Positions 36,982 through 47,977 of a DNA stretch of 58,406 nucleotides are shown one piece after another. Location of the stretch: positions 1 to 58,406 of the forward strand of contig CAMWID010000010.1 of NCBI GenBank assembly GCA_947174235.1. Direction: 5' to 3'. Position 1 is the first letter of the stretch. Each line of letters begins with the position of its first letter. The notes beneath the pieces are model-generated. The model saw only the letters and a program-made list of their open reading frames with translations, was not told the DNA's origin and ran no database searches. Position numbers and translations under genes: made by a program. This DNA is from an uncultured Porphyromonadaceae bacterium. GTDB taxonomy: Bacteria > Bacteroidota > Bacteroidia > Bacteroidales > Muribaculaceae.

Positions 36982-39900
36982 ATGAAATTCAAGAAGTTTT
37001 TATATTTAACGATCGCCTTTGTCATTGCCTTTGCAAGTGTCGGGGCGGTACAGTCATATGCAGTGGTAAAGAAAAACAGCACATCTGCCGCTGCTAAAAA
37101 AAAGACTGCTGTAAAAAAGACTGTCGCGAAAAAGACAAAGAAAAAATCAAGCTCGTATAAGAAAAGAAAAACAGCAAAGAAAAGAAAGACAAGTAAATCC
37201 ATTGTTCATAAACAATATGTCCCCCCTGTAGAGACTCCGCTCAATGATTCTCTGACACTTCTGGTCAACTCTGAAATCGTCGCATGGATACCTGAAAATC
37301 TTAATCCCGGAGGGCTCCGGGTGAACAGTGTAAAAGCAGATAAAGGGACCAAGACCGCGAAAGTGTCACTTAATGAAAATTTTACATATCTTCCGGTAAC
37401 ATCTGATCTTGTAAAAGGAATGCGGGAAAAAATAACATCTGTTCTTCCGGATTCCATTTCTGACTACTATGTTTCTCTTAATGTAGGCGACAAGAATTAT
37501 TCATATTATATCACCACCATAGATAAATTGCCTGAAAAATATCGCAAAAACATGCCGTTTGTTGTGGCGGCAGATCCATATGTGAATGCCAGGAAAGGCA
37601 TGGAAGGAGATATAGTGGCTCTTTGGGCAAGTCATGGAAGATATTATAAGCCCGGCAGTGGAGCATGGCTTTGGCAGCGGCCTCAACTTTTTCATGTCAC
37701 AGAAGACACTCATACCATGAGTTACATACTGCCATATGTCGTACCAATGCTTGAAAATGCCGGTGCATATGTCATGCTTCCACGCGAGCGCGACACTAAT
37801 AAAAATGAAGTTATCGTTGACAATGATATCAATGATGAGGGATATCTTTTTTCCCAGCCATATTACAAAGAGATGTGTGGGCAGACGCAATGGAGCACAG
37901 GAGACGGGGAAGGTTTCATATACGACCTTCCTGACTTCCGTGACACGGAAAATCCTTTTGAAAACGGTACATACAGACAGACATCCACAGTTACCTCCGG
38001 TGCTCCATCTGTCGCGGCATGGTATGCAGACATTCCAGAAGACGGAGAATATGCGGTATATGTAAGTTATGAAACTGTCCCTAATTCTACAACTGATGCC
38101 CATTATACTGTCAATTATTCCGGAGGCAGCCGGGAGTTCCGCGTAAATCAGAGTATGGGAGGCGGCACCTGGATTTATCTCGGGACCTTCCCTCTCGAGG
38201 CTGGATACAGCGATACCGAACCCATAGTCACATTGTCCAATCTGTCAGATAAAGCTTCAGGTATGATAGTGACGGCTGATGCTGTAAAAATAGGTGGAGG
38301 CATGGGCAATATCGCTCGTAGTGACAGCAGATCGGATATTTATAAAAATCCTTCTACGCCGGGCAACTTCCCGGATTTGTCGGAAGAAATAGCTGAAGGA
38401 ACGGCTGAAGAGGGTGACGTTAATGATGAGATTGTAACCATTGATGAAACCGCTCAGCCGAATACTCTTTTTTCAGAGTTTGTGTCGGAAACGAATTTTA
38501 AAGTTTCCGGTCTACCGCGCTTTCTGGAAGGAGCAAGATATTGGCTGCAATGGGCAGGAATGCCTGAAGATGTGTATTCCCCGTATCATGGAACAGATGA
38601 CTATAAGGACGATTATACATCAAGAGGGCATTGGGTAAATTATCTTGCCGGCGGGTCAAGAGTGCTTCCGAACCATCCTGGTCTTAATATTCCTGTTGAT
38701 GTCGCTATGGCGCTTCATTCTGATGCCGGGAAACGTGCGGATGATTCGTTTGTGGGGACTTTGGGAATTTTTTATACCAACGGAGGTGACTATTACATTG
38801 ACGGTACACCACGCACAAACTCACGGACGCTTACCGATATGCTTATGCGTCAGATTGTAAATGATATACGTCAGACGTGGGAGCCTAACTGGACCAGACG
38901 TTCCATGTGGGATAAATCTTATGTAGAAGCCCGCGTGCCCGAAGTGCCGACTGCTCTTATTGAGTTTATGAGTCATCAGAATTTTGCCGATATGTGGTAT
39001 GCCCTTGATCCTGCCTTCCGGTTTTCGGTAAGCAGGTCGATATATAAAGCTATCGGTAGGTTTGTATCTGAGAGAAAAGACAGGAAGTTTGTCGTACAAC
39101 CTCTTCCCGTCAAAAATTTTGCTATCGAAAAGCTAAGGAAAAAACATTATCGGCTAAGTTGGCAAAAGACTGACGACAAGCTTGAACCTACAGCGGAACC
39201 GAATAAATATATAATTTTTGAGCGGACTGCTGATGAACTTGGATTTCATAAATTGGGAGAAACAAAATCAACGCACTTTGAGATAATTGTGGAAGATTAT
39301 GATATACATTCTTTCAAGATTGTGGCTGTGAATGACGGCGGACTCTCCTTCCCTTCTGAGATCCTTGCATTGCGTGAAGGAGCTGAAAATGGAAAGCCTG
39401 TCTTGATCATAAACGGGTTTACACGTATAAGCGGACCGGAACATTTCACCACACCTGACGGAGAGGCAGGCTTTAATGCGACTGAAGATTTTGGAGTTCC
39501 ATATATAAAAGATATCTCTTTTATCGGATACCAGACCGAATTCAGGCGTAATGCCGGAGAGTCATTCGGCAGATCCGGTGGCGATTATGCCGCACAGGTG
39601 ATCGCCGGAAATACATTTGATTTCCCTTATCTGCACGGGAAAGCGATAGCGGCATCAAATAAAGGATTTGTCTCTTCAAGTGTCGGAGCTGTAGAAACCG
39701 GGGATGTCAGACTTAATGATTACGAAATAATTGATCTTATTCTTGGAAAACAGAAATTGACAATCACAGGAAACGGTAACACAGGACTGAGATTTTTCGC
39801 ATTCTCAAAAAAACTTCAGGAAGAACTTTCCAGATTTACATCCAAAGGTGGTGACCTTATGGTGTCCGGACAATATGTGATAAGTGATCTCTATGATTCC

Positions 39901-40278
39901 CGTTCTGCTGAAGGAAGCCGTGATTTTGCAAGAAAAGTTCTTGGAATAACAAGAGGGGAAGGCTCTTCTTCGTATTCCGGTCATCTGTCCACAAAGTCAG
40001 GAACAATGGGTTCCAAGATGACAGCAAGGACATTGTCATACTGCAGGACGCTAAATGACAAACGATATATAGTAGAGAATCCTGATCTCATAGTGCCTTC
40101 AGGAGATGTGGATGCTGAAGTTTTCATGACCTTTTCCGACAGCGGAAATCCAGCCGGTATCTTAACCAGGAATGGTAAAAGCAAAGGTGCGGTAATGAGC
40201 GTGCCCTTTGAGTCGATTGAAAATGACGAGCAAAGGAATAGTCTTATGAGAGAGATTCTTGATTACTTTGAAAAATAA
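36982..40278 (+). CDS. Secreted amidase_3-like protein with inserted golvesin-like domain and FnIII domain
   Basis: A 1098-residue protein. A signal peptide (cleavage near Val-Gln-Ser-Tyr-Ala) is followed by a strongly Lys-rich segment (about residues 30-75). Zinc-ligand motifs of N-acetylmuramoyl-L-alanine amidases appear far apart: H218 in [10 protein letters not shown]579 in MALHSDAG and E661 in [11 protein letters not shown]. Between the first and second lies a golvesin/xanthan-lyase-like beta domain (about 335-445). A fibronectin-III-like domain follows (about 708-800), then a ~290-residue C-terminal domain. It likely trims peptidoglycan in the periplasm. Homologues are often labelled xanthan lyase, which the residues do not support. 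I chose the ATG at 36982 for its signal peptide. Confidence 0.78.
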   Translation: MKFKKFLYLTIAFVIAFASVGAVQSYAVVKKNSTSAAAKKKTAVKKTVAKKTKKKSSSYKKRKTAKKRKTSKSIVHKQYVPPVETPLNDSLTLLVNSEIVAWIPENLNPGGLRVNSVKADKGTKTAKVSLNENFTYLPVTSDLVKGMREKITSVLPDSISDYYVSLNVGDKNYSYYITTIDKLPEKYRKNMPFVVAADPYVNARKGMEGDIVALWASHGRYYKPGSGAWLWQRPQLFHVTEDTHTMSYILPYVVPMLENAGAYVMLPRERDTNKNEVIVDNDINDEGYLFSQPYYKEMCGQTQWSTGDGEGFIYDLPDFRDTENPFENGTYRQTSTVTSGAPSVAAWYADIPEDGEYAVYVSYETVPNSTTDAHYTVNYSGGSREFRVNQSMGGGTWIYLGTFPLEAGYSDTEPIVTLSNLSDKASGMIVTADAVKIGGGMGNIARSDSRSDIYKNPSTPGNFPDLSEEIAEGTAEEGDVNDEIVTIDETAQPNTLFSEFVSETNFKVSGLPRFLEGARYWLQWAGMPEDVYSPYHGTDDYKDDYTSRGHWVNYLAGGSRVLPNHPGLNIPVDVAMALHSDAGKRADDSFVGTLGIFYTNGGDYYIDGTPRTNSRTLTDMLMRQIVNDIRQTWEPNWTRRSMWDKSYVEARVPEVPTALIEFMSHQNFADMWYALDPAFRFSVSRSIYKAIGRFVSERKDRKFVVQPLPVKNFAIEKLRKKHYRLSWQKTDDKLEPTAEPNKYIIFERTADELGFHKLGETKSTHFEIIVEDYDIHSFKIVAVNDGGLSFPSEILALREGAENGKPVLIINGFTRISGPEHFTTPDGEAGFNATEDFGVPYIKDISFIGYQTEFRRNAGESFGRSGGDYAAQVIAGNTFDFPYLHGKAIAASNKGFVSSSVGAVETGDVRLNDYEIIDLILGKQKLTITGNGNTGLRFFAFSKKLQEELSRFTSKGGDLMVSGQYVISDLYDSRSAEGSRDFARKVLGITRGEGSSSYSGHLSTKSGTMGSKMTARTLSYCRTLNDKRYIVENPDLIVPSGDVDAEVFMTFSDSGNPAGILTRNGKSKGAVMSVPFESIENDEQRNSLMREILDYFEK

Positions 40279-40288
40279 AATATCGGAA

Positions 40289-41614
40289 ATGAAACTGATT
40301 AGATTCACTAATGTCGAGACGTTGCGCGACGAGATATTCAAGAATACTCTTGAACAGTTTATACTGGTGCAGCTTGATGATAAAAAAATAACTTTTGATG
40401 ACAATTTCCAGCACCGCATGGAGGAAGTTTCTGCGGATTCGGATGCATCTATCACATATTGTGCTTTCCGAGAGAAGGACGGTGACAAAATCATACCTCA
40501 TCCGGTAATTGATTACCAGTTCGGATCGGTAAGAGATGATTTTGATTTTGGAAGCGTAGTTCTTCTTAACGCGGCTGACGTGCTTGCCGCGTCCGAAAAT
40601 TTCACTTCAGAAGAGAGTGATTCTCCTGATGGCGGATGGTATGCGCTGAGGTTAAGAATGTCAATAGGGAAAACAGTCGCCGCTCTTCCGGAATTTTTAT
40701 ATACTGTCGAAAAGGTCGATTTCAGGAAAAGCGGAGACAAGCAACATGATTATGTTAATCCACGTAACAGTTTTTATCAGGCACACATGGAAAGGGTGTT
40801 TTCGGATTATCTTGCAGACATAGACGGCCTTGTTTCTCTGACTCCGACAAGACCTGATATCTCAGCCGGAGAGTTTCCTGTGACAGCATCCGTAATAATT
40901 CCTGTAAGAAACAGAGTCGCGACTGTACGAGATGCCGTTATTTCGGCATTGAAGCAGAAGGCAGATTTTGATTTTAATGTCATTGTGGTGGATAATGCAA
41001 GCACAGACGGTACACGGGAGGCGGTGGAGAGCATCATTGATCCCAGACTTGTGCTTATAAATGTCCGTGAAGACGAAATGCTGGGGATAGGTGGTTGCTG
41101 GAACAAAGCTCTCCTTTCTAAATATTGCGGTAGGTTTGCGATTCAGCTTGATTCCGATGACATTTATCCTTCTGATGATGTGATAACCAAGATAGTGAAT
41201 AAATTTTACGAGGATAGATGCGCGATGGTGATTGGTTCATATGCCATGACTGACTTTGATTTGAACCCTATACCTCCCGGAGTGATCGACCATAAGGAAT
41301 GGACGGCACTGAACGGGGCGAACAACGCGTTACGGATAAACGGGTTTGGCGCACCACGTGCTTTTTTCACCCCGATAGCACGTAATATTCTTTTCCCAAA
41401 TGTAAGTTATGGCGAAGACTATGCGATGGGATTGCGTGTCAGCAGGGAATACGCAATTGGCAGAATTTATGAACCCATATATTGCTGTAGGCGATGGAAT
41501 GGCAACAGTGATGCTGACCTTTCTATCGAGAAGGTTAACCAACATAATGAATATAAGGATTTCTTGCGGTCAGTGGAACTTATTGCCCGCATCAGGGCAA
41601 ATGTAGAAAAATGA
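40289..41614 (+). CDS. GT2-family glycosyltransferase with N-terminal extension
   Basis: About 441 residues. The GT-A domain starts near residue 200: [20 protein letters not shown], then [16 protein letters not shown] and [16 protein letters not shown], which holds the metal-binding Asp motif. The first ~190 residues are an extra domain I do not recognise. There are no membrane helices, so it probably acts on a cytoplasmic acceptor. It starts ten bases after the amidase gene; its stop overlaps the next start by four bases (ATGA). The ATG at 40289 is preferred over 40259, which overlaps the amidase gene. Confidence 0.85.
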   Translation: MKLIRFTNVETLRDEIFKNTLEQFILVQLDDKKITFDDNFQHRMEEVSADSDASITYCAFREKDGDKIIPHPVIDYQFGSVRDDFDFGSVVLLNAADVLAASENFTSEESDSPDGGWYALRLRMSIGKTVAALPEFLYTVEKVDFRKSGDKQHDYVNPRNSFYQAHMERVFSDYLADIDGLVSLTPTRPDISAGEFPVTASVIIPVRNRVATVRDAVISALKQKADFDFNVIVVDNASTDGTREAVESIIDPRLVLINVREDEMLGIGGCWNKALLSKYCGRFAIQLDSDDIYPSDDVITKIVNKFYEDRCAMVIGSYAMTDFDLNPIPPGVIDHKEWTALNGANNALRINGFGAPRAFFTPIARNILFPNVSYGEDYAMGLRVSREYAIGRIYEPIYCCRRWNGNSDADLSIEKVNQHNEYKDFLRSVELIARIRANVEK

Positions 41615-42534
41615 TTCCTATGGTCAGTCATGAGGATGTAAAGGATTTCATCGAGACGCAACTGTCTTGCTGGAGCGATGCGAAACGAAACTACGATGCT
41701 CTTGCGAGTGTCAGAAGAAGAAATATAATGCTTGGAGACATGTGCGTAGGCATTCAATGGAATCCCGGGAGAATCTCATCTACCGGGGCTGACGTGGCTG
41801 CTGACAAAATCAAGCAAAGACCGTGTTTCCTTTGTAGCGTCAACCGTCCGAAAGAGCAGATCACATATCCGATCCTTGACGGATGGGAAATGCTCGTGAA
41901 TCCGTTTCCAATATTTCCTGTCCACCTCACAATTGTATCACGTAGTCATGTCCCGCAGAAACATGTTCCTGATGACATCGTTGACATAGCTTTGAAACTT
42001 CCCGGTATGGCTGTATTTTTTAACGGAGCGGCGGCAGGTGCTTCCGCTCCCGACCATATGCACCTACAGGCAGTGTTAAAAGATGAGCTGCCTCTGATAA
42101 GATTGTCTGAGACGTATCATTCTTCAGACAATCCCGGACTGATGCTTTCTTCTCAATTTGGATTGAAACTTCCCTTTGGTTTCATTTCAGGAGTTGTCCA
42201 GCCAGATGATTCCGGTATGAAAACATTGATTGCAGGACTGCATATCGGAGGACTTTCTTCTGACGGTTCGCTGACAGATCCTGCCTTGGTAAATATATTT
42301 TTCTGGATGGATCAAATGGGGATGTTACGCTTCATCGTGATTCCACGCAAGGCACACCGTCCGTCATGTTATTTCGCGGAAGGAGACAAGCGACGTATGG
42401 TAAGTCCGGGATGCATTGATATGGCAGGGATTATAATTGTTCCCCGTCAAAATGATTTTATGGCTTTGACAGTGGCAGAGATTGGAAGTATATATTCCGA
42501 TGTCGCCCTTGCTCAAGATATTTTATTAATGTGA
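41611..42534 (+). CDS. DUF4922 protein, GalT/HIT-superfamily-like nucleotidyltransferase or phosphorylase
   Basis: A 307-residue protein with a Cys pair [11 protein letters not shown] near residue 70, a [18 protein letters not shown] block like that of HIT/GalT enzymes, and the active-site-like histidine motif DHMHLQ (HxHxQ, about residues 150-155). GalT and GDP-hexose phosphorylases use HxHxQ with the middle His as nucleophile. It probably moves a nucleotidyl group to or from a sugar phosphate, perhaps supplying the adjacent glycosyltransferase, with which it is translationally coupled. The substrate is unknown. Confidence 0.7.
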   Translation: MIPMVSHEDVKDFIETQLSCWSDAKRNYDALASVRRRNIMLGDMCVGIQWNPGRISSTGADVAADKIKQRPCFLCSVNRPKEQITYPILDGWEMLVNPFPIFPVHLTIVSRSHVPQKHVPDDIVDIALKLPGMAVFFNGAAAGASAPDHMHLQAVLKDELPLIRLSETYHSSDNPGLMLSSQFGLKLPFGFISGVVQPDDSGMKTLIAGLHIGGLSSDGSLTDPALVNIFFWMDQMGMLRFIVIPRKAHRPSCYFAEGDKRRMVSPGCIDMAGIIIVPRQNDFMALTVAEIGSIYSDVALAQDILLM

Positions 42535-42535
42535 C

Positions 42536-43864
42536 ATGGCTGAACAGACTGCGACAATTGCAAAAGTCAGCTCCAAGGCTTCCCCATGGAGTTGGATCCC
42601 TACATTATATTTGGCTGAAGGTCTCCCCTATTTTGCGGTCAATACGCTCACTGTATTGATGTATATAAATCTTGGAATAGGAATGACCGAAATGGCATTC
42701 TATACAGGATGGCTTTATCTGCCTTGGGTGATAAAGCCTTTCTGGAGTCCGTTTATAGATCTTTTCAGAACCAAACGATGGTGGACAGTGACAATGCAAT
42801 TCTCAATTGGCATTGGACTGGCGACGGTAGCGTTTTTGTTGCCGACAAGTTTCTTCTTCATGTCGACCCTCATTGTTTTCTGGTTGATAGCATTCTGCTC
42901 AGCTACGCATGATATAGCGGCAGACGGATATTATATGCTTGAACTTTCTCCTCATGAACAGGCGGCTTTTGTAGGAGTAAGGTCTACATTTTATCGAGTC
43001 GCGAGCGTGTTGGGGCAAGGTGGGCTTGTAATATTGGCGGGTAACCTTGAAGAATCCACTGGTGATATACCGATCGCATGGTCAATAGTGTTTGGTATTC
43101 TGACTGCTTTCTTTCTGACGGTAGCGATTTACCACAGTCGTATTATGCCAAAGTCAGTCAACGATTGTCCTGTAGGAGATGTCCGTGCAAAAAATATTGC
43201 CAAAGATTTTGGGATGACATTTATCACATTCTTCAAAAAACGTCATATATGGACAGCATTGGCATTCATGCTTCTATATAGGTTGCCTGAGGCTCTTTGT
43301 CTCAAACTTGTGCAACCATTCTTCGTCTCACCCCGTTCTGAGGGCGGTCTTGAAATGTCTACTGCGCAAATAGGATTTATCAATGGTACAGTCGGCGTGA
43401 TTGCTTTGCTCTTGGGTGGTATCGCCGGAGGAATTGCTATATCCCGTAATGGTCTTAAGAAGTGGCTGTGGCCTATGGCATTGTCTCTTACGCTTCCGTG
43501 CGGCTTCTATTGTATACTTGCCATGATGCAGCCTACAGACTATTTATTCATATCGGCGGCGGTTTTCATAGAACAGTTCGGATATGGCTTCGGCTTTTCG
43601 GCTTATATGCTTTATCTTATCTATTTTAGCCGTGGCGACAGCCAGACATCACATTATGCCTTCTGCACAGCATTTATGGCATTAGGGATGATGATCCCGG
43701 GCATGTTCGCGGGATGGATATATGATATGTTCGCATCAATGTCTTCAGCAGGACAACCGGAAGGTTTTGTAAATTTCTTCTGGGTTGTTATGCTCTCGTG
43801 TATATGCACTCTTTGGGTTTGCTCGCGACTTCAAATTGACCCGGAATTTGGAAAGAAGCAATAA
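42536..43864 (+). CDS. AmpG-like MFS transporter
   Basis: A 442-residue, about 12-helix membrane protein. The start LYLAEGLPYFAVNTLTVLMY and WLYLPWVIKPFWSPFIDLFR match the AmpG/SLC33-like branch, whose AmpG members import peptidoglycan muropeptides. Being one base after the DUF4922 gene and in a unit with a secreted amidase suggests muropeptide or cell-wall sugar uptake, which is an inference. It is followed by a hairpin that serves the opposite strand. Confidence 0.75.
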   Translation: MAEQTATIAKVSSKASPWSWIPTLYLAEGLPYFAVNTLTVLMYINLGIGMTEMAFYTGWLYLPWVIKPFWSPFIDLFRTKRWWTVTMQFSIGIGLATVAFLLPTSFFFMSTLIVFWLIAFCSATHDIAADGYYMLELSPHEQAAFVGVRSTFYRVASVLGQGGLVILAGNLEESTGDIPIAWSIVFGILTAFFLTVAIYHSRIMPKSVNDCPVGDVRAKNIAKDFGMTFITFFKKRHIWTALAFMLLYRLPEALCLKLVQPFFVSPRSEGGLEMSTAQIGFINGTVGVIALLLGGIAGGIAISRNGLKKWLWPMALSLTLPCGFYCILAMMQPTDYLFISAAVFIEQFGYGFGFSAYMLYLIYFSRGDSQTSHYAFCTAFMALGMMIPGMFAGWIYDMFASMSSAGQPEGFVNFFWVVMLSCICTLWVCSRLQIDPEFGKKQ

Positions 43865-43932
43865 GCGTGCAACTCCGGTCTCATACGCTTTCGACGGATA
43901 GCCGGCACATAACCATCCGCAGGCTGAAAAAG

Positions 43933-43964
43933 AAGTCCTCATGCGATCGTCTGCATGAGGACTT
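43933..43964 (-). terminator. Terminator after the HAD phosphatase gene
   Basis: A perfect 12-bp stem (43933-43944 with 43953-43964) with an eight-base loop. Read on the minus strand it is followed by CTTTTT, a good U-tract. On the plus strand the U-tract is absent, so it mainly ends the tamL-HAD transcript. Confidence 0.75.
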
Positions 43965-44017
43965 ACTGTAGAGGGTGTAACGCTCAGGGCGCATCGTGTA
44001 AAAGAACTATCACCTGT

Positions 44018-44671
44018 TTAGAAAGGGTCAGAAAGAAATTTTAAAATTTCTGACGGGGCGCTTACTATATTGTCCGCATAGGCTTGACGCAGTTCTGAAA
44101 CCGGACGGAATCCCCAGCTTACCCCAATAGATTCCACACAGGCGCGTCGTGCGGTTTCCATGTCCACTCCTGAATCTCCGATATAAAGCACATCGGATTT
44201 AGGAGTGGGATATTCAGCAAGAATTGAGAATATTATTGAGGGGTCCGGTTTTGAAGGTCTTCCATCACGTTGCCCCTGTACCGACACGAATTTAATGTCA
44301 GGGAAATAATGCTCCACTATCCGCGTCACCGCATTCTGATATTTGTTGGACGCCACAGCGATCGCGACTCCTTTCTCAGTAAGGTCATTAAGCAGCTCGG
44401 GAATTCCGGTATACGGCTTGGTGTCGTCCATGCAATGCAGGTCGTAATATTCCCTGAATATGGACAGCAATTCCTCTATTGTTTTTTCATCGGCATCCGG
44501 TTGCGCCCGCTCTATAAGTTTCCTGACACCGTTACCTACCATAAAATTGTATGCGGGTATTGGATGCTGGTTGAACCCGAGTTTACGTAATGCGTAGTTA
44601 CATGCCTCACCAAGATCATAGATGGTGTTAAGCAATGTCCCGTCAAGATCGAATATAGCTAATTTCTTCAT
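44018..44671 (-). CDS. HAD-family phosphatase, phosphoglycolate-phosphatase-like
   Basis: A 217-residue cytoplasmic hydrolase. The nucleophile motif is FDLDGTLLNT (residues 7-16), motif II VAVASNKYQ, and motifs III/IV with the Lys in GRPSKPDPS and DVLYIGDSGVDMETARRA. An alpha-helical cap covers about residues 20-85. This is the Gph/PPase subgroup, but substrates in it vary. It is 25 bases downstream of tamL in the same transcript. Confidence 0.85.
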   Translation of the reverse strand: MKKLAIFDLDGTLLNTIYDLGEACNYALRKLGFNQHPIPAYNFMVGNGVRKLIERAQPDADEKTIEELLSIFREYYDLHCMDDTKPYTGIPELLNDLTEKGVAIAVASNKYQNAVTRIVEHYFPDIKFVSVQGQRDGRPSKPDPSIIFSILAEYPTPKSDVLYIGDSGVDMETARRACVESIGVSWGFRPVSELRQAYADNIVSAPSEILKFLSDPF

Positions 44672-44696
44672 GTTAAAATCTTTTTATTCGGATTGC

Positions 44697-47042
44697 TTAA
44701 AAAGGGTATCCGATTGAAAAATGGAATGAAGAATCTCTTCTCCAGTCCGGATGTATTAGCGGCCAGTGTTCCTGTCCCATTGCAGGATTGTGCGCTTTCA
44801 TTCCCATGTCAAATCTCAAAAGAAAATATGAGAAGTCGAAACGCAGTCCCAGCCCGTATGCCGCCGCCAACTGTTTATAAAACGAATTAAACCGGAACAT
44901 TCCTCCGGGTTGGTTGGAATAATTATGGATAGTCCATATATTCCCGGCATCTATGAACGCTCCCAGTTCAATAATCCAGAATAGTTTGGCGCGATACTCT
45001 ACACTCATATCGAAACGTATGTCTCCACACTGGTTTATAAAGTCGCTCACGGAGTTAGTGCCGGGATAGCTTCCGGGTCCAAGAGTGCGGACATCCCAAC
45101 CCCTTACACCGTTGGCGCCTCCTCCGTAGAACCGTTTTTCAAATGGCAGCACATATGAATTGCCATATGGATACCCTATTCCAAAACCGACATGGAATGC
45201 GAGTGAATTGCGATAATCCAAAATTCTTAAGAAAGAAAAATCACTGTTAAGCTTGATGTACTGAGAGTAACGGATGCCGAAAACTTTATAGGGGTCTTCT
45301 CGATAATTTGATCTGTGCTCAAATATATTGCTTAAAGCGAACAGGAGGTTTCCGGCAAATTCAAAATTAGTTCTTATCGTATATATGTCTCGCTGATTGA
45401 TGTTGCCAAAAGGCATTTCTGTCTTTTTATTGGAATGATAAAATGAAAAACCGGTACGCATTATGAAATGGTCTTCATAACTGTATCTCAACAAGGGATT
45501 GTCAGGGGCTATCAGGTCTATGAAATTGTTTGTACTTTCCGGAAGGTAGACATAGTTTATGTCGATCGGTGTAAGTACATATCGATTACGGTTTTTATTG
45601 TATATCCATTTATACGACCATCCTGCGGTAGATATTATCCTTGTATATTCAGGACGCTCCTGATATGACATGGACACACCGAGCTCCGAAGTCGCGTTGA
45701 TTCTTCTTTTGAATCTTTCCGAAAGAAACGGCGCCTTGAACTTTGGGAAATGCAATCCGAGGTCAAGGGAGTATTCCATATAACGGTTGTGGAGCAATCC
45801 GTCAAGATCTCCGCTCAACGATTCGTAAGCCCCTCTTACTTTTGCAGTGAGGGTTTCCGACCCCTTCGCTATGTTGCGGTGGGTGTATGTAGCTGACGCG
45901 GCGACACCAAGATCTCCTTCTGAGTTGGTGCCTTCAAGCTGTAGTTCTACACTTTGGCTTTTCCCGGGAGTCAGCAATATATATGCGTCAAGCAGCCCTA
46001 TATTGTCAAGACTACCCTGAGGGACAAAACGGATATTGATGAATTTCAATATCCCGAATCTCGAAAAAGCCTGATATGTCCTGTCCACTTCTGATTGGCG
46101 GAATTCCTCTCCGGGTTGAATAAAGCAGTTTTCGTACAACACGGATGGCCGCAGGTATTTGTTTTCACCATAAAGGATTGTCATCCCTTTGTACCAGACT
46201 GTATCAGCGGATTGATATTTAGATAACTGTTCATCTTTCGACGCGTCATAATCGGTGATGAATCTGACATTCCGGATCATATATTTTTCATGCGACGGCA
46301 GTTCTCCCGCTTCAACCTCGGTTTTATATGCCGGATGAAGGGTCATGGTCAAATCTACAGATTTGCTCCCCTCTGTGGTGTCGGCATTGAACGTGATATA
46401 TTCTTTTGCGAAATTATAATAACCTTTGTTTCGTAAAGATAAGGTTATCATCTCCCTCTGCATTTCAAGCAAATTTCTATCAAGGGGTTGCCCCGGTTTT
46501 ATGATGAATGACGAGCTGTCTCCCATCACAAGGTCATGGAATGTGGTGTCAGGAAAATCATAATCGATTGTCCGGATCACATGAGGCTGACCTGCGTCTA
46601 ATGTATATGTGACTTGAATTTTATTCTTTACATCATTTCTTACCGTGTCAGTTATGACGGCAGCCTCAAGAAATCCGCGGTTGACCATAGCCTTTCGTAA
46701 TTGTTCCTTCCCTGTCTCTGTAAGGATTGAATCGTATATGACGGGAGCTTCACCGAGTTTTCTCGCCCATCGATTCCACCATTTTGTGGAGTCATTGCCG
46801 CTCATGTTATAGATTCCAAGACGGAATTTTATGCTCCACAACATTTTGTGATTAGGTATCTGACGGAGATATGCCATCATCTCCTGGCTGTTGAACGTAT
46901 TGGTGGAATCATTGATATTGATTGAAACCTTGTCAAGCAGATAGCTCCCTTCCGGCACATGACGGCTGCTGCTGCAACTCAATAAGAGAAGAAGCGGAAG
47001 TGTAGTCAATGAATATTTTATTCTTTTCTTTAGTTGAATCAA
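44697..47042 (-). CDS. tamL: TamL-type outer-membrane assembly lipoprotein (BamA/TamA family)
   Basis: A 781-residue outer-membrane protein. The signal peptide ends in a lipobox with C23 (LLLLLSCSSS), unlike classic BamA. POTRA-like domains fill roughly residues 30-370, with the C-terminal ~400 residues forming the Omp85 beta-barrel; the conserved FYGGGANGVRGWDVRTLGPG segment lies near the barrel lid loop. A lipidated Omp85 protein is typical of Bacteroidota TamL, which works with TamB in envelope assembly. No tamB is adjacent. It has a promoter shared back-to-back with the thioesterase gene. Confidence 0.85.
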   Translation of the reverse strand: MIQLKKRIKYSLTTLPLLLLLSCSSSRHVPEGSYLLDKVSININDSTNTFNSQEMMAYLRQIPNHKMLWSIKFRLGIYNMSGNDSTKWWNRWARKLGEAPVIYDSILTETGKEQLRKAMVNRGFLEAAVITDTVRNDVKNKIQVTYTLDAGQPHVIRTIDYDFPDTTFHDLVMGDSSSFIIKPGQPLDRNLLEMQREMITLSLRNKGYYNFAKEYITFNADTTEGSKSVDLTMTLHPAYKTEVEAGELPSHEKYMIRNVRFITDYDASKDEQLSKYQSADTVWYKGMTILYGENKYLRPSVLYENCFIQPGEEFRQSEVDRTYQAFSRFGILKFINIRFVPQGSLDNIGLLDAYILLTPGKSQSVELQLEGTNSEGDLGVAASATYTHRNIAKGSETLTAKVRGAYESLSGDLDGLLHNRYMEYSLDLGLHFPKFKAPFLSERFKRRINATSELGVSMSYQERPEYTRIISTAGWSYKWIYNKNRNRYVLTPIDINYVYLPESTNNFIDLIAPDNPLLRYSYEDHFIMRTGFSFYHSNKKTEMPFGNINQRDIYTIRTNFEFAGNLLFALSNIFEHRSNYREDPYKVFGIRYSQYIKLNSDFSFLRILDYRNSLAFHVGFGIGYPYGNSYVLPFEKRFYGGGANGVRGWDVRTLGPGSYPGTNSVSDFINQCGDIRFDMSVEYRAKLFWIIELGAFIDAGNIWTIHNYSNQPGGMFRFNSFYKQLAAAYGLGLRFDFSYFLLRFDMGMKAHNPAMGQEHWPLIHPDWRRDSSFHFSIGYPF

Positions 47043-47070
47043 AACCAGATCGCTTTTCTTTTGGGAAGCG

Positions 47071-47106
47071 ACTGCAAAGATAATATATTTTTACTAATTT
47101 TGCAGA
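47071..47106. promoter_or_regulatory. Interlocked divergent promoters for tamL and the thioesterase gene
   Basis: Minus strand: TCTG (47103-47106), 20 bases, TATCTTTG (47075-47082). Plus strand: ACTG (47071-47074), 20 bases, TAATTTTG (47095-47102). The -7 box of each promoter abuts the -33 box of the other, so both occupy the same 36 bases and could not be bound at once. Confidence 0.6.
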
Positions 47107-47173
47107 AACGTTCACAGGTAATTGTATGCATACCTTGTAGACTGTCTGCATCTCTCCACAAAACGTATATTAA

Positions 47174-47962
47174 ATGGAACCTATTTATACAGAATCTCAC
47201 TTTCTCTCTGCCGGAGAGGCTAATGCCGAGAAGGAAATGGCTCTCCCCATTTTGGTGGCTAAATTAATTGATATCGCCACGGCTCATGCCAATAGTCTTG
47301 GTATCGGCAATCCTTCGATGAACGACATTCATGCCGGATGGGTGTTGTCGCGGCTCACCATAGAAATGGAAGAATATCCAAAAGTGAATGAATCCTATGA
47401 GATTTCCACATGGATTGAAAGCTTCAACCGACATTTCTCAGAACGTGCTTTTTCAATCTCTTCTTCGGATGGCAATATCTTAGGATATGCCAGATCCATA
47501 TGGATGGTCATGGATACTGATACACATGTCAATGTTGGACTCTCCCATTTCAACCTTGCTCAAGAGCTGGTGGTCGGGAAAAATCCCCCTATCCAGAGAC
47601 AGGCAAAACATACAACCATAATATATGGAGAAGATGGCGAAAATCTTCATGGAGCTTTGAAGGCTACGTGTCCGCCGTTTGATTATAGATTCATGTATTG
47701 TGATCTGGATTCATACCGTCATGTAAATACTGTCAGATATGTTATACTGCTCCTTAATAGGTTCAGTCTGGAAGATTTTGATTCGTTCTATGTGAAGAGA
47801 TTGGAATTGTCTTTTCTACATGAAGCCAAATACGACATGGATACAAAGCTCTTACGTTCGGATTCAAGCTACGGGGATGGAGAACTGTCCTCCTTCCTAT
47901 TGCAGAAATCCGTTGATTCAACACCTTTGCTTTTTGCAAGGATTCTTCGTTGTCGCAGGTGA
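47174..47962 (+). CDS. Acyl-ACP thioesterase
   Basis: A 262-residue double-hotdog enzyme that releases fatty acids from acyl carrier protein. The N-terminal hotdog has ATAHANSLGIG and the helix/strand GWVLSRLTIEME; YEISTWIESFNRHFSERAFS follows. The second hotdog has the conserved DLDSYRHVNTVRYV segment, which corresponds to the catalytic Asn-His region (family: DxNxHVNNxxY). It has its own promoter divergent from tamL; the Fur-family gene follows 15 bases after it. Confidence 0.85.
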   Translation: MEPIYTESHFLSAGEANAEKEMALPILVAKLIDIATAHANSLGIGNPSMNDIHAGWVLSRLTIEMEEYPKVNESYEISTWIESFNRHFSERAFSISSSDGNILGYARSIWMVMDTDTHVNVGLSHFNLAQELVVGKNPPIQRQAKHTTIIYGEDGENLHGALKATCPPFDYRFMYCDLDSYRHVNTVRYVILLLNRFSLEDFDSFYVKRLELSFLHEAKYDMDTKLLRSDSSYGDGELSSFLLQKSVDSTPLLFARILRCRR

Positions 47963-47977
47963 AAAATAGACGTGGTT

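Noticed and set aside
36982..40278. Labelling the 1098-residue protein as xanthan lyase
   Set aside because: The catalytic residues of polysaccharide lyases are not visible, while zinc-amidase ligands are. The name probably derives from the shared golvesin-like domain.
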